From positions 21,213-85,212 of the forward strand of contig JAYPAN010000005.1 of NCBI GenBank assembly GCA_038123715.1: a DNA stretch of 64,000 nt, given 5' to 3'. This document shows positions 18,072 through 27,894 of this stretch, one piece after another; within the stretch, counting starts at the first letter, position 1; each line of letters starts with the position of its first letter. Origin of the DNA: JAYPAN01 sp038123715 (GTDB taxonomy: Bacteria > Pseudomonadota > Alphaproteobacteria > RS24). Below the pieces are notes generated by a model. It was given only the letters and a program-made list of their open reading frames with translations, ran no database searches and was not told the DNA's origin. The position numbers and the translations under genes are program-made.

Positions 18072-19243
18072 AGCGCGCCTCCACCGGATACGGCCGCCAT
18101 AGGTTGCGCGCGCGGGCTTTGCAAAGGCGCGGGGCCATTGATGCGTCGGCGCAACAGGGCAGCCAACATGCCCATCGTCAGGGCAGAGCCAAGCAGCGAT
18201 GAGCCGCCATAAGACACAAAAGGTAATGTCATGCCTTTGGACGGCATGAGATTGAGATTAACGGCCAGATTTATCACCGCTTGCAGGCCGAACAGGCAGG
18301 TCAGCCCGGCGGCTGATAATTGCACCCAATGGTCGCGCTCCTCGCGCAATGCCCATAAGGCGCGCCAGACCAGAAAGCCAAAGCAGAAAATGATAAGCCC
18401 GCCAATGATAAGCCCGCCTTCTTCGGCGGCAACGGCGAAAACATAATCAGAATGGGCGTCAGGCAGAAAGGATTTGATGCGCCCGTCACCAACCCCTACG
18501 CCGACAATGCCGCCCGATTTAATCGCATCCATCGCGCGGTCAACCTGATAAGTGTCACCGCTGGACGGGTCAATAAACCGGTCAATGCGGCTGGCGACAT
18601 GCGGTTTGGTCTCATACAGATACAGGCCAACGAGAACAGCCGCCATCGTCAGCATGGCCAATAACCGCATTGACCCGCCAGCCAGAAAATACATGCACAT
18701 CCAAACCAGTGCCAGCAATGTCATCTGCCCGATATCCGGCTGCATGGCCAATATCACACAGACAGCGACCAGCAGGGAGAGCGCGTAAAACACGCCCCTG
18801 CTGTCAAATTTCGCGCGGTCGCGGGCAAACAGCCAAGCGCTGACCACGATAAAGGCCGGTTTGAGGATTTCTGAGGGCTGCAAGGATAATGAACCGAACA
18901 AAAGCCAACGGCTCGCCCCTTTGGCCGTGACTCCGAAAAACAGCGTCGCCAAAGTCGCCAAAAATGCCCCGACAAAAATCAACACCGCCAAGGGCAAGAT
19001 GAAGCGCGTGTCAATCATTGAGATGGCCAGAAACACCAGCAGCGCAAAAACCAGAAACAGCAATTGCTTATTGGCGAAATAATAAATCGGCTTACCAATA
19101 TGCTGGGCGACCGCCGGGCTGGCGGCAAAGGCCATGACAAAACCGCAAGCGAAAAGCGCAATCACGCAAGTGACAAAATTGCGGTCAACCGTCCACCACC
19201 AGCGTGACAAAAATCCTCGATTAGTGCGGGCAAAGAGCTGCAT
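18068..19243 (-). CDS. ftsW: Peptidoglycan glycosyltransferase FtsW
   Basis: FtsW is the SEDS-family polymerase that extends septal glycan strands together with FtsI. The protein is 391 residues from the ATG at 19243, which touches the murD stop in a TGATG junction; the longer frame to 19300 is inside murD. There are about ten membrane segments. SEDS signatures include GASRWLLFGSLSLQPSE (about 113-129) and the C-terminal motif PSKGMTLPFVSYGGSSLL. It sits between murD and murG in the usual place. Complete. Confidence 0.96.
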   Translation of the reverse strand: MQLFARTNRGFLSRWWWTVDRNFVTCVIALFACGFVMAFAASPAVAQHIGKPIYYFANKQLLFLVFALLVFLAISMIDTRFILPLAVLIFVGAFLATLATLFFGVTAKGASRWLLFGSLSLQPSEILKPAFIVVSAWLFARDRAKFDSRGVFYALSLLVAVCVILAMQPDIGQMTLLALVWMCMYFLAGGSMRLLAMLTMAAVLVGLYLYETKPHVASRIDRFIDPSSGDTYQVDRAMDAIKSGGIVGVGVGDGRIKSFLPDAHSDYVFAVAAEEGGLIIGGLIIFCFGFLVWRALWALREERDHWVQLSAAGLTCLFGLQAVINLAVNLNLMPSKGMTLPFVSYGGSSLLGSALTMGMLAALLRRRINGPAPLQSPRAQPMAAVSGGGAL

Positions 19244-20652
19244 CACGCCACCCCCGCCTTGTCGCGCGCCGCAGCACACCAATCTTGCACGGCGGCGCAA
19301 AAGGCCTCGCCGCGCGCTTCGAAATCAGCGAACTGGTCGAAGGAAGCACAGGCCGGTGAGAGCAAAATCGTCGCCGGGTCAATCCGGTCGGCCATGGCCT
19401 GCGAAGCCGCGTCAGAAACCGCCTTGTCAAGCGTGCCGGATGCGCTGACCGGCACGTGGCCGGACAGGGTTTCGCTGAAAGATGTTGCCGCCTCGCCAAT
19501 CAGATAGGCATGGCGGATATTGGCAAGGCAATCATCAGGCACGGCAAGCGTGTCGGTTTTGCTGCGCCCGCCCGCTATCCAGTAAATGTTCGGATAGGCG
19601 GCCAGCGCGTGCATGGCGGCGTCGGGATTGGTCGCCTTGCTGTCATTGACAAAAGTCAGATTGCGATAATGCGCGACCGGTTGCAAGCGGTGAGCCAACC
19701 CGCCAAATGAGGCAAAGGCCGCTTGCATGGCCGCCGCATCCAATGTCAGGGCGCGCCCGACCGCATAGGCGGCAGCGGCATTTTGGGCATTATGCGCCCC
19801 GCGCAGCGCGTCAGCACGGGTCAAATCAACAGCCTGCCGGCCATTGTCAAAAATCGCGCCCGCCGCATAGCTGATATCCGTGTCATCACCTTGCTCGGCT
19901 TCGGCCAAACGGATGATTGCATGAGCGTTTGCCGCAAAACCATCAGCGATGGCGCATGAGGCCGCGCTGTCGCAACCGATAATCGCCGGGCTGGTTTTTG
20001 CCATATTGGCGAACAGGCGGGCTTTGGCGGCAGCGTAACCTTCCATATCACCATGCCGGTCAAGATGGTCGGGCGTCAGATTGGTCAACACGGCAATATC
20101 GGCGATAAAATGCCGATTCAAATCAAGCTGGTAGGAGGACAGTTCCAGCACATAGGCAATTTTGCTATCGGGCGCGCCGCTTGGCATGGGCAAATCCAAA
20201 ACCGGAATACCGATATTGCCGCCCATGTGAACCTGCCATCCAGCCTCGGCCAGCATATGCGCCACCAGCGCCGTGGTGGTGGATTTGCCATTCGTGCCAG
20301 TAATGGCAATCACCCGCACATTATCCGGCATAGTGGTGCGCGCCATGGCAAATAAATCCATATCGCCAATAATCTCAGCGCCAGCCTCTTGTGCCAGACG
20401 GATAATCTTATGCGGCTGCGGATGGGTTAAAGCAATGCCGGGACTGACCAGCAGGCGCGCCGGTGTGCCGAAATCGGTTTCCAGATTGCGTAAATCGGCA
20501 CCGGCAGCGCGCGCCGTGTCACGCCTGTCCGCATCATCATCCCAAGCAATCGGGGTTTGCCCTGCCGCCACAAGCGCCCGCACACAGGCCAGACCGGAGC
20601 GACCCAATCCAAACACCGCCGTCTCGCCTTGTATGTGGGGAAGTTCAATCAT
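19243..20652 (-). CDS. murD: UDP-N-acetylmuramoylalanine--D-glutamate ligase
   Basis: MurD adds D-glutamate to UDP-MurNAc-L-Ala. The 469-residue product has the N-terminal VFGLGRSGLACVRAL motif (about 14-28), the ATP loop ITGTNGKSTTTALV (about 116-129), NLTPDHLDRHG (about 192-202) and the C-terminal-domain motif NDSKATNPDA (about 337-346). The ATG at 20652 has an AGGCGG ribosome binding site and lies 15 bases after mraY, one of the few non-overlapping junctions in this part of the cluster. Complete. Confidence 0.96.
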   Translation of the reverse strand: MIELPHIQGETAVFGLGRSGLACVRALVAAGQTPIAWDDDADRRDTARAAGADLRNLETDFGTPARLLVSPGIALTHPQPHKIIRLAQEAGAEIIGDMDLFAMARTTMPDNVRVIAITGTNGKSTTTALVAHMLAEAGWQVHMGGNIGIPVLDLPMPSGAPDSKIAYVLELSSYQLDLNRHFIADIAVLTNLTPDHLDRHGDMEGYAAAKARLFANMAKTSPAIIGCDSAASCAIADGFAANAHAIIRLAEAEQGDDTDISYAAGAIFDNGRQAVDLTRADALRGAHNAQNAAAAYAVGRALTLDAAAMQAAFASFGGLAHRLQPVAHYRNLTFVNDSKATNPDAAMHALAAYPNIYWIAGGRSKTDTLAVPDDCLANIRHAYLIGEAATSFSETLSGHVPVSASGTLDKAVSDAASQAMADRIDPATILLSPACASFDQFADFEARGEAFCAAVQDWCAAARDKAGVA

Positions 20653-20667
20653 TACCGCCTGTCGCTC

Positions 20668-21756
20668 CTATCGCAGCTTCAACGTGGCCAGGCCAATCAG
20701 CGCCAGCACGACCGAGATAATCCAGAAACGAATGACAATCGTCGCCTCAGCCCAACCGCGCTGCTCGAAATGATGATGCAGCGGCGCCATGGCAAAGACC
20801 CGCTTGCCAGTGAGCTTGAAAGAGGCGACTTGCACAATCACCGATACCGCTTCCAACACAAACAGCCCGCCAATAATGGCAAGGACAATTTCATGCTTGG
20901 TGGCAACAGCGATTGACCCCAAAGCCGCGCCCAATGCCAATGAGCCGGTATCGCCCATAAACACCGCCGCCGGTGGTGCGTTAAACCATAAAAAGCCCAG
21001 CCCGGCGCCAATCAGCGCGGCGCAAATCACCGCCAGCTCACCGGTTCCCGGCACATAATGGATTTGCAGATAATTGGCGAAAATCGCATTGCCGACCAGA
21101 TAGGCAATCAGGCCAAAACTAGTGGCGGCAATCATGGTCGGCACAATCGCCAGACCGTCCAGCCCGTCGGTCAGATTGACCGCATTGGAGGAGCCGACAA
21201 TCACAATCAGGCTGGCCACCACAAAAAGCGGTAATCCGAACGGCAAGAGCAGGTTTTTCAAAAAAGGCAGCGCATAGCTGGTTGCCAGCTCGCTCGGCAA
21301 CAGGGTGGATATCGCCAATGTCGCCAGAATGGCAATTGTCGCCTCAATAATGATTTTTATCCGACCCGGCACACCATCGGAACTGCGTCCGCGCAATTTC
21401 AGATAGTCATCGACAAAGCCGACAAGCCCGAAACCCAAAGTGGTCAACAACACCACCCAGAGATAGCCATTGCCCAAATCACCCCAAAGCAGGGTGGAAA
21501 TAATCACCGCCAGCAAAATCAGCAAACCGCCCATTGTCGGCGTGCCGACTTTGGTTGTTAAATGCGATTGCGGCCCATCGGCGCGAATGGGCTGACCTTT
21601 GCCCTGCCTTTCGCGCAGCGTATCAATCATCCACGGCCCCAGCAAAAAGCTGACCAGCAAAGCTGTCATCACCGCGCCACCGGCTCGGAAAGTGATATAA
21701 TTGAACAGATTGGCACCGGGCAAATCGCCGAAATGCATCATCAATTCATACAGCAT
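20668..21756 (-). CDS. mraY: Phospho-N-acetylmuramoyl-pentapeptide transferase
   Basis: MraY transfers phospho-MurNAc-pentapeptide to undecaprenyl phosphate, forming lipid I at the inner membrane. It is 362 residues with about ten membrane segments. The family motifs are present: KVGTPTMGGLLIL (about 70-82), the aspartate cluster GFVDDYLKL (about 113-121), NLTDGLDGLAI (about 194-204), FMGDTGSLALG (about 266-276) and the histidine loop APLHHHFEQRGW. The ATG at 21756 has GGAGGG upstream and overlaps murF by 11 bases. Complete. Confidence 0.97.
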   Translation of the reverse strand: MLYELMMHFGDLPGANLFNYITFRAGGAVMTALLVSFLLGPWMIDTLRERQGKGQPIRADGPQSHLTTKVGTPTMGGLLILLAVIISTLLWGDLGNGYLWVVLLTTLGFGLVGFVDDYLKLRGRSSDGVPGRIKIIIEATIAILATLAISTLLPSELATSYALPFLKNLLLPFGLPLFVVASLIVIVGSSNAVNLTDGLDGLAIVPTMIAATSFGLIAYLVGNAIFANYLQIHYVPGTGELAVICAALIGAGLGFLWFNAPPAAVFMGDTGSLALGAALGSIAVATKHEIVLAIIGGLFVLEAVSVIVQVASFKLTGKRVFAMAPLHHHFEQRGWAEATIVIRFWIISVVLALIGLATLKLR

Positions 21757-23233
21757 AATCGCCCTCCGTCATTGTTTCGGCAGCGTCTTGCCCATGTGCG
21801 TCAATCAAACCGTTAACCAGGCGCATCATGCCGGTGGCATTGGCTCCCTTGACCATAATCACATCGCCGGCGTGAATATCGCGCAGCAGGATTTCCAGTA
21901 ATTCTTCGGGACTGCTCACATGCGGCCCCATCCGACCCGGCGGCAAATGATTGTGTAAATGTTGCATCATGACACCGCATGTCACGACAAGGTCAATGTC
22001 AGCCTGCTCGACATTTTCTGCCAAAGCCTGATGCATATCTGACGCATGTTCGCCCAGCTCCGCCATATCGCCCAAAGCGGCAATGCGGCGTCCCTGCCCG
22101 AAGCGCGGCACCAGACCCAGCGACATGAGCGCCGCCTGCATGGAGCTTGGATTGGCATTATAGCTTTCATCTATCAGCAAATAATCGCCGGTCGCGCATT
22201 GCAGCACATGGCGCTGCCCACGCCCCGGCAAACCTTCGCTCTCAGCCAATGACAAGGCGGCCAAGGCCAAATCAGCACCCGCCGCCTTCACCGCCGTCAA
22301 TACGGCCAGCGCATTGCTGACTTGATGGCGTCCCGGCGTGCCGACTTTGAATGTCATCGGCGTGTCGTCAATCGTTGCGCTTACGCAACTGCATGTATCG
22401 TGCAAATGCACTTTTTCAGCCCATGCAACAGCAGGGCCAGTCTTGGCCTCTGAAGCGGCAAAGGGCAGAATGTCAGCCACATTTGCAGCTTTGGCAGCGT
22501 CGCGCAAAATATCGAAATAAGGCGTGTCCTGCGGAATAATCGCGGTTTGCGGCGCGATGCCAGCGGTGAAAATTTCCGCCTTGGCACGGGCAATCGCTTC
22601 TTCGCTGCCCAAATGCTCAATATGCGCCGAGCCAATATGGGTGATGATAGCCGTATGCGGACGCACCATCTCTACCAGCGTGGCGATTTCACCGGCATGG
22701 TTCATGCCAATTTCAAACACACCGTAAGCAGCCTCGCGCGGCAAGCGCGCCAGCGAAAGCGGCACGCCAATATGATTATTATAAGATTTCTCCGACGCAT
22801 GGGTCGATCCGGATTTCGACAGAGCAAGGCGCAAGGCCTCTTTGACACTGGTTTTGCCAACACTGCCGGTCACTGCCAATATATGCGCCTGACTGCGCGC
22901 CCGCGCCGCCTGCCCCAACGCTTCCAGCCCGGCAGCGACATCATCAACATAAATAAAGGCCGCCGCATCGGGCAGGCCTTGGGGCGGCGTATAGCCCTGC
23001 CGCACCAGCGCCGCAGATGCGCCAGCGGCAAAAGCCGACTCGACATAATCATGACCATCCGCTTTTTCGCCGGGCAGCGCGACAAACAAATCGCCGGATT
23101 TCAGATTGCGCGTGTCGATTGACACGCCATTAGCCTGCCACTCCCTATCGCCCTGCCCGCCAAGACCGGACAGCGCCGCCAGAGCCTCTTCGCCCGTCCA
23201 AAGCGGGGCTGACAGATTTTGCAAATCAGACAT
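21746..23233 (-). CDS. murF: UDP-N-acetylmuramoyl-tripeptide--D-alanyl-D-alanine ligase
   Basis: MurF adds the D-Ala-D-Ala dipeptide made by Ddl, completing the UDP-MurNAc-pentapeptide. With the ATG at 23233 the product is 495 residues. It has the N-terminal substrate domain (SIDTRNLKSGDLFVALPG), the ATP loop AVTGSVGKTSVKEAL (about 122-136), EIGMNHAGEI and the C-terminal ligand motif DESYNANPSSM. The start has AGGAGG upstream and overlaps the murE stop by 8 bases; the ATG at 23269 lies further into murE without support. The C-terminus is about 30 residues longer than usual and ends in acidic residues. Confidence 0.96.
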   Translation of the reverse strand: MSDLQNLSAPLWTGEEALAALSGLGGQGDREWQANGVSIDTRNLKSGDLFVALPGEKADGHDYVESAFAAGASAALVRQGYTPPQGLPDAAAFIYVDDVAAGLEALGQAARARSQAHILAVTGSVGKTSVKEALRLALSKSGSTHASEKSYNNHIGVPLSLARLPREAAYGVFEIGMNHAGEIATLVEMVRPHTAIITHIGSAHIEHLGSEEAIARAKAEIFTAGIAPQTAIIPQDTPYFDILRDAAKAANVADILPFAASEAKTGPAVAWAEKVHLHDTCSCVSATIDDTPMTFKVGTPGRHQVSNALAVLTAVKAAGADLALAALSLAESEGLPGRGQRHVLQCATGDYLLIDESYNANPSSMQAALMSLGLVPRFGQGRRIAALGDMAELGEHASDMHQALAENVEQADIDLVVTCGVMMQHLHNHLPPGRMGPHVSSPEELLEILLRDIHAGDVIMVKGANATGMMRLVNGLIDAHGQDAAETMTEGDYAV

Positions 23234-24746
23234 GCCGCCCTCCTGACTGTTGCGCGATAATGTCGGCAATCACATTGGCATCATCAAATGGCAAAACCAT
23301 GTCGCCGATTTGCTGACCCTGCTCATGCCCCTTACCGGCCACCAGCACCACATCATTTTTGTCAGCCGCAGTGAGCGCGGCCTCAATCGCCATAGCGCGG
23401 TCGCCAATATCAATCGCATCCGGACAGGCGGTCAAAATTGCCTGCCGTATCAAAGAAGGGTCTTCGCCGCGCGGATTATCATCCGTCACAATCACCCTAT
23501 CGGCAATGCTTGCCGCCACCGCCCCCATAAGCGGGCGTTTGCCGCTATCGCGGTCGCCACCGCAGCCAAACACCAAATGCAACCGCGCCGTATCGGCCAT
23601 ATGGGCGCGCAAGGCAGATAACGCATTTTGCAACGCATCGGGCGTGTGAGCATAATCAACATAGGCAATAGCACCGGCCATTGTTTGACCGGCCTGCTGC
23701 ATACGCCCCTTTTCAGCCGTCAAATGCGGCAGCGCCGCCAGCAGTTTTTCCGCCCCGTCGCCCGACGCCAGCGCAAGACCAAGGGCGACCGCGATATTCT
23801 GCAATTGAAAATCGCCAATCAAAGGCAAATGCAAACTTTGGCGCTGCGCCGCATCGGCACTATCTTGTGCCGCCGCCCCGGCAAGGGTTACGCTGACCTG
23901 CATGGCATTGGGCAAGCGCGCCTCAAGGGCAAGGAAAATATCCGCTTCTGATGTGCCGGTCGTCAATATCCCGCGACCTGTCCGACGCACCGCATCGGCC
24001 ACCGCCTGTCCCGCTTGTGATGAAACATCAATCACTGCCGTGCCGTCCTGCGCCAGCACTTCGGTGAACAGCCGCGTTTTGGCGGCCAGATAATCAGCAT
24101 CGCTGGCATGGTAATCAAGATGGTCGCGCGACAAATTGGTGAAGCCCGCCGCCTTTAATTTGACGCCATCCAGGCGATATTGCGCCAGCCCGTGACTGGA
24201 CGCCTCGACTGCCAAATGACTGACATTGGCCGCCACAAAATCGCGCAAAGTCGCGTGCAGCGCGACCGGCTCCGGCGTGGTATGGCCGGGCGCTGCTATA
24301 CCGCCAATCACCGCGCCATTGGCGCGCATGGCCTCAACCCCCAAAGTGCCGAGCGAGGCGGCATCATGGCCGCAAGCCCGCCACAGGCCGCGCATGAAAC
24401 CGGCCGTCGAGCTTTTGCCATTTGTGCCGGTGACAGCGACAATCACCTCCGGCTGCACTTCAAAAAACCGCGCTGCCATCAGCGCCAAATCGCGCCGCGC
24501 ATTGGCACTGACAAAGACCGGCACGTCAGCTTGACATGGCGCATGGGACAAAATCGCCCGCGCACCATTGGCCTGCGCCTGTTCGGCATAGGCCAGCCCG
24601 TCATGCTGCACACCCGGCAAAGCAGCAAATAAATAACCCGGCGCAACGGCACGACTGTCGGCGGTCAGCCCACAAATATCAATTTCCGGCAAGCTTTTAT
24701 CTGCCGGAACAAGGTCTAAATGGCTGATGAGCGCGTCAAGGTGCAT
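23226..24746 (-). CDS. murE: UDP-N-acetylmuramoyl-L-alanyl-D-glutamate--2,6-diaminopimelate ligase
   Basis: MurE adds the third stem residue. The 506-residue product, from the ATG at 24746, has the N-terminal domain (GLTADSRAVAPGYLFAALPG), the ATP loop AVTGTNGKSSTAGFM and, in the C-terminal domain, the motif TDDNPRGEDPSLI. DNPR is the diaminopimelate-specific signature, so the peptidoglycan is predicted to be of the meso-diaminopimelate type. The start lies inside the end of ftsI (11-base overlap) with GGGGGTG upstream. A 55-codon longer frame to 24911 is ftsI sequence read out of frame and was rejected. Confidence 0.96.
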   Translation of the reverse strand: MHLDALISHLDLVPADKSLPEIDICGLTADSRAVAPGYLFAALPGVQHDGLAYAEQAQANGARAILSHAPCQADVPVFVSANARRDLALMAARFFEVQPEVIVAVTGTNGKSSTAGFMRGLWRACGHDAASLGTLGVEAMRANGAVIGGIAAPGHTTPEPVALHATLRDFVAANVSHLAVEASSHGLAQYRLDGVKLKAAGFTNLSRDHLDYHASDADYLAAKTRLFTEVLAQDGTAVIDVSSQAGQAVADAVRRTGRGILTTGTSEADIFLALEARLPNAMQVSVTLAGAAAQDSADAAQRQSLHLPLIGDFQLQNIAVALGLALASGDGAEKLLAALPHLTAEKGRMQQAGQTMAGAIAYVDYAHTPDALQNALSALRAHMADTARLHLVFGCGGDRDSGKRPLMGAVAASIADRVIVTDDNPRGEDPSLIRQAILTACPDAIDIGDRAMAIEAALTAADKNDVVLVAGKGHEQGQQIGDMVLPFDDANVIADIIAQQSGGRHV

Positions 24747-26532
24747 CGGACACCCCCTGCATGAGCGCAAGGCTCGGCAATTTATTGGGCGGGCCATGAC
24801 CGCGCGCCTGCCGGTCGGCTTCAGCGCGGCGCGGCATGATATTGAGCAAAGGTGCGGTGCGGCGGATAATCTCTCCGGCGGTTGGCGCGGCATTCCAACC
24901 GGCCAGCGCATGACCGAATGTTGCCGCTATCCCCTTCGGCTCATTGAACATGACCAGCAAAGCATAGCGCGGCGCGGAAGCAGGAAACGCCCCGATGAAA
25001 GAAGTCAGCAGCGCGTTTTCATTATAGCGGCCATTGACCGGCTTTTCGGCGGAGCCGGTTTTGCCAATCACCTCATAGCCGTCCACATTGGCTTTGCGAC
25101 CCGTGCCTTCAGCCACCACGGCGCGCATCATGGCGCGGATATGCGCCGAGCTTTGCGCTGATATCACGCGCTGCCCGACCGGCAAATCAACCCGCTGCAA
25201 GCTTGGCGCATATAACACCCCGCCATTGACCATAGCCGCACCGGCCATCAGCGCATGCAGGGGCGTGACCGCCAGACCATGCCCGAAAGATACAGTCGCG
25301 CGCTCAATATCGCCCCATTGGTCGGGAATGATTGGCTGGCCGGTTTCCGGCAAATCAAAATCAATTCGGTCAGTCAGTCCGAGGCGTTGCAAAAAGCCCA
25401 AATGTTCTTCGCCGCTAACCTGCAAAGCCAGCTTGGCAGCACCGATATTGGAAGAATGGGTGACAATTTCCGAAATGGTCAGCGGGCGGGCCTGACCATG
25501 CACATCATTTATCTCATGGCTGCCAATCTGCAATGGCTCTGCCGTATCAAATGTCTGCTCAAAACCGATTTGGTCGCTTTCCAGCGCCATAGCGGCGGTA
25601 AAGACTTTGAAAATTGATCCCAGCTCATAGACGCCAAGCGTCATTTGGTTGAAATGCAATTCCATCCCGTCACGGGTTGGCTGATTGGGGTCAAAATCAG
25701 GCAGCGATACCAGCGCGACAATCTCGCCATTGTGAACATCGACCATAATGGCACCGGCTGATTTCGCTTTGTAACGCTGCATGGCCTGACCGAGAATGTC
25801 GCGCACGCCATGTTGCACCCGAATATCAATACTGGTTTCGAAAACCGGCTGGCCGTTTTCATCCGGCACAAATATATTTTCCGACAATTCGCCGTCACGC
25901 GCAGCATCCAGCAAACCGTCAATACGCCGTTCCAGACCGGCCAGCCCGTTCATATCACTGCTGGCAAAGCCCACAAGATGCGCCGCTGCCGCCCCCGAAG
26001 GATAGACACGCCGTGGCGTTGCCGTCAGTTTCAGCGCCGGATTGCCCAGATTCAAAACCGCGCGCTTTTCCGTCGGTGTCAAGCCGCGCTTGAGCGTGAC
26101 ATAGTTTGACTGCGTCGCCAATTGCCGAACAAGCCGCGACGCACTCAAATCCGGCAAAGTGGCGGCCAATTGTTTGCTTAGAGTTTCAGTATCGGTAATT
26201 TCGCGCGGATTGGCGGCCAGCGTTGTCGTGTCCATTTGCGTCGCCAGCACCGCGCCCATGCGGTCAACAATCATTGGGCGCAATTGCGCGCTCATGCCAC
26301 CGGCTCCGCGCTGCGCTATGGCCGGATTGGTTCCAATCGCCGTCAAATGAACCAGCCGCACGCCCAACAAGGTGAATACCAGACCGAAACAGACAATCGC
26401 AATTCGCAAGCGTCGCCGCGTGATTTCAACCGCATGGCCGGACAAATCGGCACCAACAATGCCGTCACGCCCTGCCAAATGCGCCGCCCAATCGCCACCG
26501 GCGCGCACAACAGGTAGCCTAGCGCGCGCCAC
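24736..26532 (-). CDS. ftsI: Peptidoglycan D,D-transpeptidase FtsI (PBP3)
   Basis: FtsI cross-links septal peptidoglycan in the periplasm, paired with FtsW. The 598-residue product has a short cytoplasmic N-terminus, one membrane segment (about 40-62), a PBP dimerisation domain (about 65-235) and a transpeptidase domain with all three penicillin-binding motifs: SIFK (active-site Ser in LGSIFKVF), SSN (THSSNIGAAK) and KTG (IGKTGSAEKP). The start appears to be GTG at 26532, with a GGGGG ribosome binding site about six bases upstream; no in-frame ATG lies before the membrane segment. It overlaps ftsL by 14 bases and murE by 11. Complete. Confidence 0.96.
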   Translation of the reverse strand: MARARLPVVRAGGDWAAHLAGRDGIVGADLSGHAVEITRRRLRIAIVCFGLVFTLLGVRLVHLTAIGTNPAIAQRGAGGMSAQLRPMIVDRMGAVLATQMDTTTLAANPREITDTETLSKQLAATLPDLSASRLVRQLATQSNYVTLKRGLTPTEKRAVLNLGNPALKLTATPRRVYPSGAAAAHLVGFASSDMNGLAGLERRIDGLLDAARDGELSENIFVPDENGQPVFETSIDIRVQHGVRDILGQAMQRYKAKSAGAIMVDVHNGEIVALVSLPDFDPNQPTRDGMELHFNQMTLGVYELGSIFKVFTAAMALESDQIGFEQTFDTAEPLQIGSHEINDVHGQARPLTISEIVTHSSNIGAAKLALQVSGEEHLGFLQRLGLTDRIDFDLPETGQPIIPDQWGDIERATVSFGHGLAVTPLHALMAGAAMVNGGVLYAPSLQRVDLPVGQRVISAQSSAHIRAMMRAVVAEGTGRKANVDGYEVIGKTGSAEKPVNGRYNENALLTSFIGAFPASAPRYALLVMFNEPKGIAATFGHALAGWNAAPTAGEIIRRTAPLLNIMPRRAEADRQARGHGPPNKLPSLALMQGVSDAP

Positions 26533-26842
26533 GCACGCCCCCTTCCGCCCGCAACAGAACCGGCACGCTGGTTATCGCCTCTTCGTTTTCCTCAACATAT
26601 TGCGACGCCCGCGCCACTTGCAGGTCGAGATATTTTCCGGCCAGATATTGCAAGCGTTGTGGGTCGTTCAGACTGCTCCATTCGGCCTCCAACACGCGGC
26701 GCTGCTCCAATTGCGCGCCTATCCGGTGTTCGAGACGGCGCAATTCGCGCGCTTCCGCCTCGGCGCTGTAGCGAATGTGATAGACCGCCAAAGTCAGGGC
26801 GATAAAGCAAATCACACATAATGTATTGAGCAGCCTAATCAT
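26519..26842 (-). CDS. ftsL: Cell division protein FtsL
   Basis: FtsL is a small bitopic divisome protein that forms a complex with FtsQ and FtsB. The 107-residue product has a very short cytoplasmic end, one membrane segment (about 4-22, LNTLCVICFIALTLAVYHI) and then a Glu/Arg/Leu-rich coiled coil (about 24-65). The motif DPQRLQYLAGKYL is the conserved FtsL end. Sequence conservation in this family is low, so the call relies on topology, this motif and the position between rsmH and ftsI. The ATG overlaps the rsmH stop by four bases. Confidence 0.88.
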   Translation of the reverse strand: MIRLLNTLCVICFIALTLAVYHIRYSAEAEARELRRLEHRIGAQLEQRRVLEAEWSSLNDPQRLQYLAGKYLDLQVARASQYVEENEEAITSVPVLLRAEGGVRGAR

Positions 26843-27894
26843 GGCGTCACCTCTCGCTCATGACCTGCCAATCTGGGCGCACGCGGCGGCAGCAAGGCAT
26901 CATCCAGCGGAAAAGCCTTGGCCTCGGTGCGGATGGCGGTGCGCAAACGCGCCGAGCGCGCCCTTGGATTGACTTTAATTTCGTCATCCTTTGCCTTGAT
27001 TGAATTTTTGGCGGCAGCGGCAAAGCTGTAATCAGGCATGGCGGTTTCGGGCAAATGGCGCGACGGGCGTCCCTCGCGGCCATTGCGCCGCGCCAGAAAC
27101 TTCTTGGCAATCCGGTCTTCCAGCGAATGAAATGTCACCACCACAAGGCAACCGCCCGGCGCCAGCATTTCTTCAGCCGCCGCCAGACCCTTGACCAACT
27201 CACCTAATTCATCATTGAGATAAATCCGTAAAGCCTGAAATGTGCGGGTCGCCGGATGCGCGCCTTTTCCTCTGGGCTGACCCAGCACGCTGACAATCAC
27301 ATCAACCAATTCGCCGGTGCGGGTGATGGGCGCAATGTCACGCGCGCGCACCAGAGCTTTGGCAATGGCACGGGCGCGGCGTTCCTCGCCGTAAATATGC
27401 AAAATATCAGCCAGCAAATCCGGCGCGGCCTGATTGACCAGCTCGGTCGCACTCATGCCGTCATTGCCCATCCGCATGTCAAGCGGCCCGTCACGCATGA
27501 AGGAAAACCCGCGCTCAGCCTCATCAAGCTGCATGGAGGACACGCCAAGGTCGAAAACCACGCCATCGACTTGCGCCACATTAGCCGCCGCCAACAGCGC
27601 GCGCATATCGCCGAAACAGCCAGCTATAAAGCTGAATCTGTCGCCAAACTCGGCAGTGAGGGTATTGGCTGCGGCTTGTGCCGTCGGGTCGCGGTCAAAA
27701 GCGATAACCCGGCATTGCGCCGCTTCAAGCAAAGCGCGACTATAGCCGCCCGCGCCAAATGTGCCATCGACATAAACAGCATTGTCGCGCGGCGACATGG
27801 CGTCGAGAACTTCGGCCAGTAAAACCGGCACATGCGGCTGCGAAATCGGGGCCTCGCCCCGGGCCTGCCCATGAGCGTTTCCCCGCGCACCCAT
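26839..27894 (-). CDS. rsmH: 16S rRNA (cytosine(1402)-N(4))-methyltransferase
   Basis: RsmH (MraW) methylates N4 of C1402 in the 16S rRNA decoding centre using SAM. The 351-residue product has the start motif HVPVLLAEVLDAMSP (about 22-36), the SAM loop VDGTFGAGGYSRALLE (about 43-58), the DLGVSSMQLDEAERGFSFM motif (about 115-133), NDELGEL and VVTFHSLEDRIAKKF (about 254-268). The ATG at 27894 shares one base with the mraZ stop (TGATG). The first 20 residues are Gly/Ala-rich and slightly longer than in E. coli. Complete. Confidence 0.96.
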   Translation of the reverse strand: MGARGNAHGQARGEAPISQPHVPVLLAEVLDAMSPRDNAVYVDGTFGAGGYSRALLEAAQCRVIAFDRDPTAQAAANTLTAEFGDRFSFIAGCFGDMRALLAAANVAQVDGVVFDLGVSSMQLDEAERGFSFMRDGPLDMRMGNDGMSATELVNQAAPDLLADILHIYGEERRARAIAKALVRARDIAPITRTGELVDVIVSVLGQPRGKGAHPATRTFQALRIYLNDELGELVKGLAAAEEMLAPGGCLVVVTFHSLEDRIAKKFLARRNGREGRPSRHLPETAMPDYSFAAAAKNSIKAKDDEIKVNPRARSARLRTAIRTEAKAFPLDDALLPPRAPRLAGHEREVTP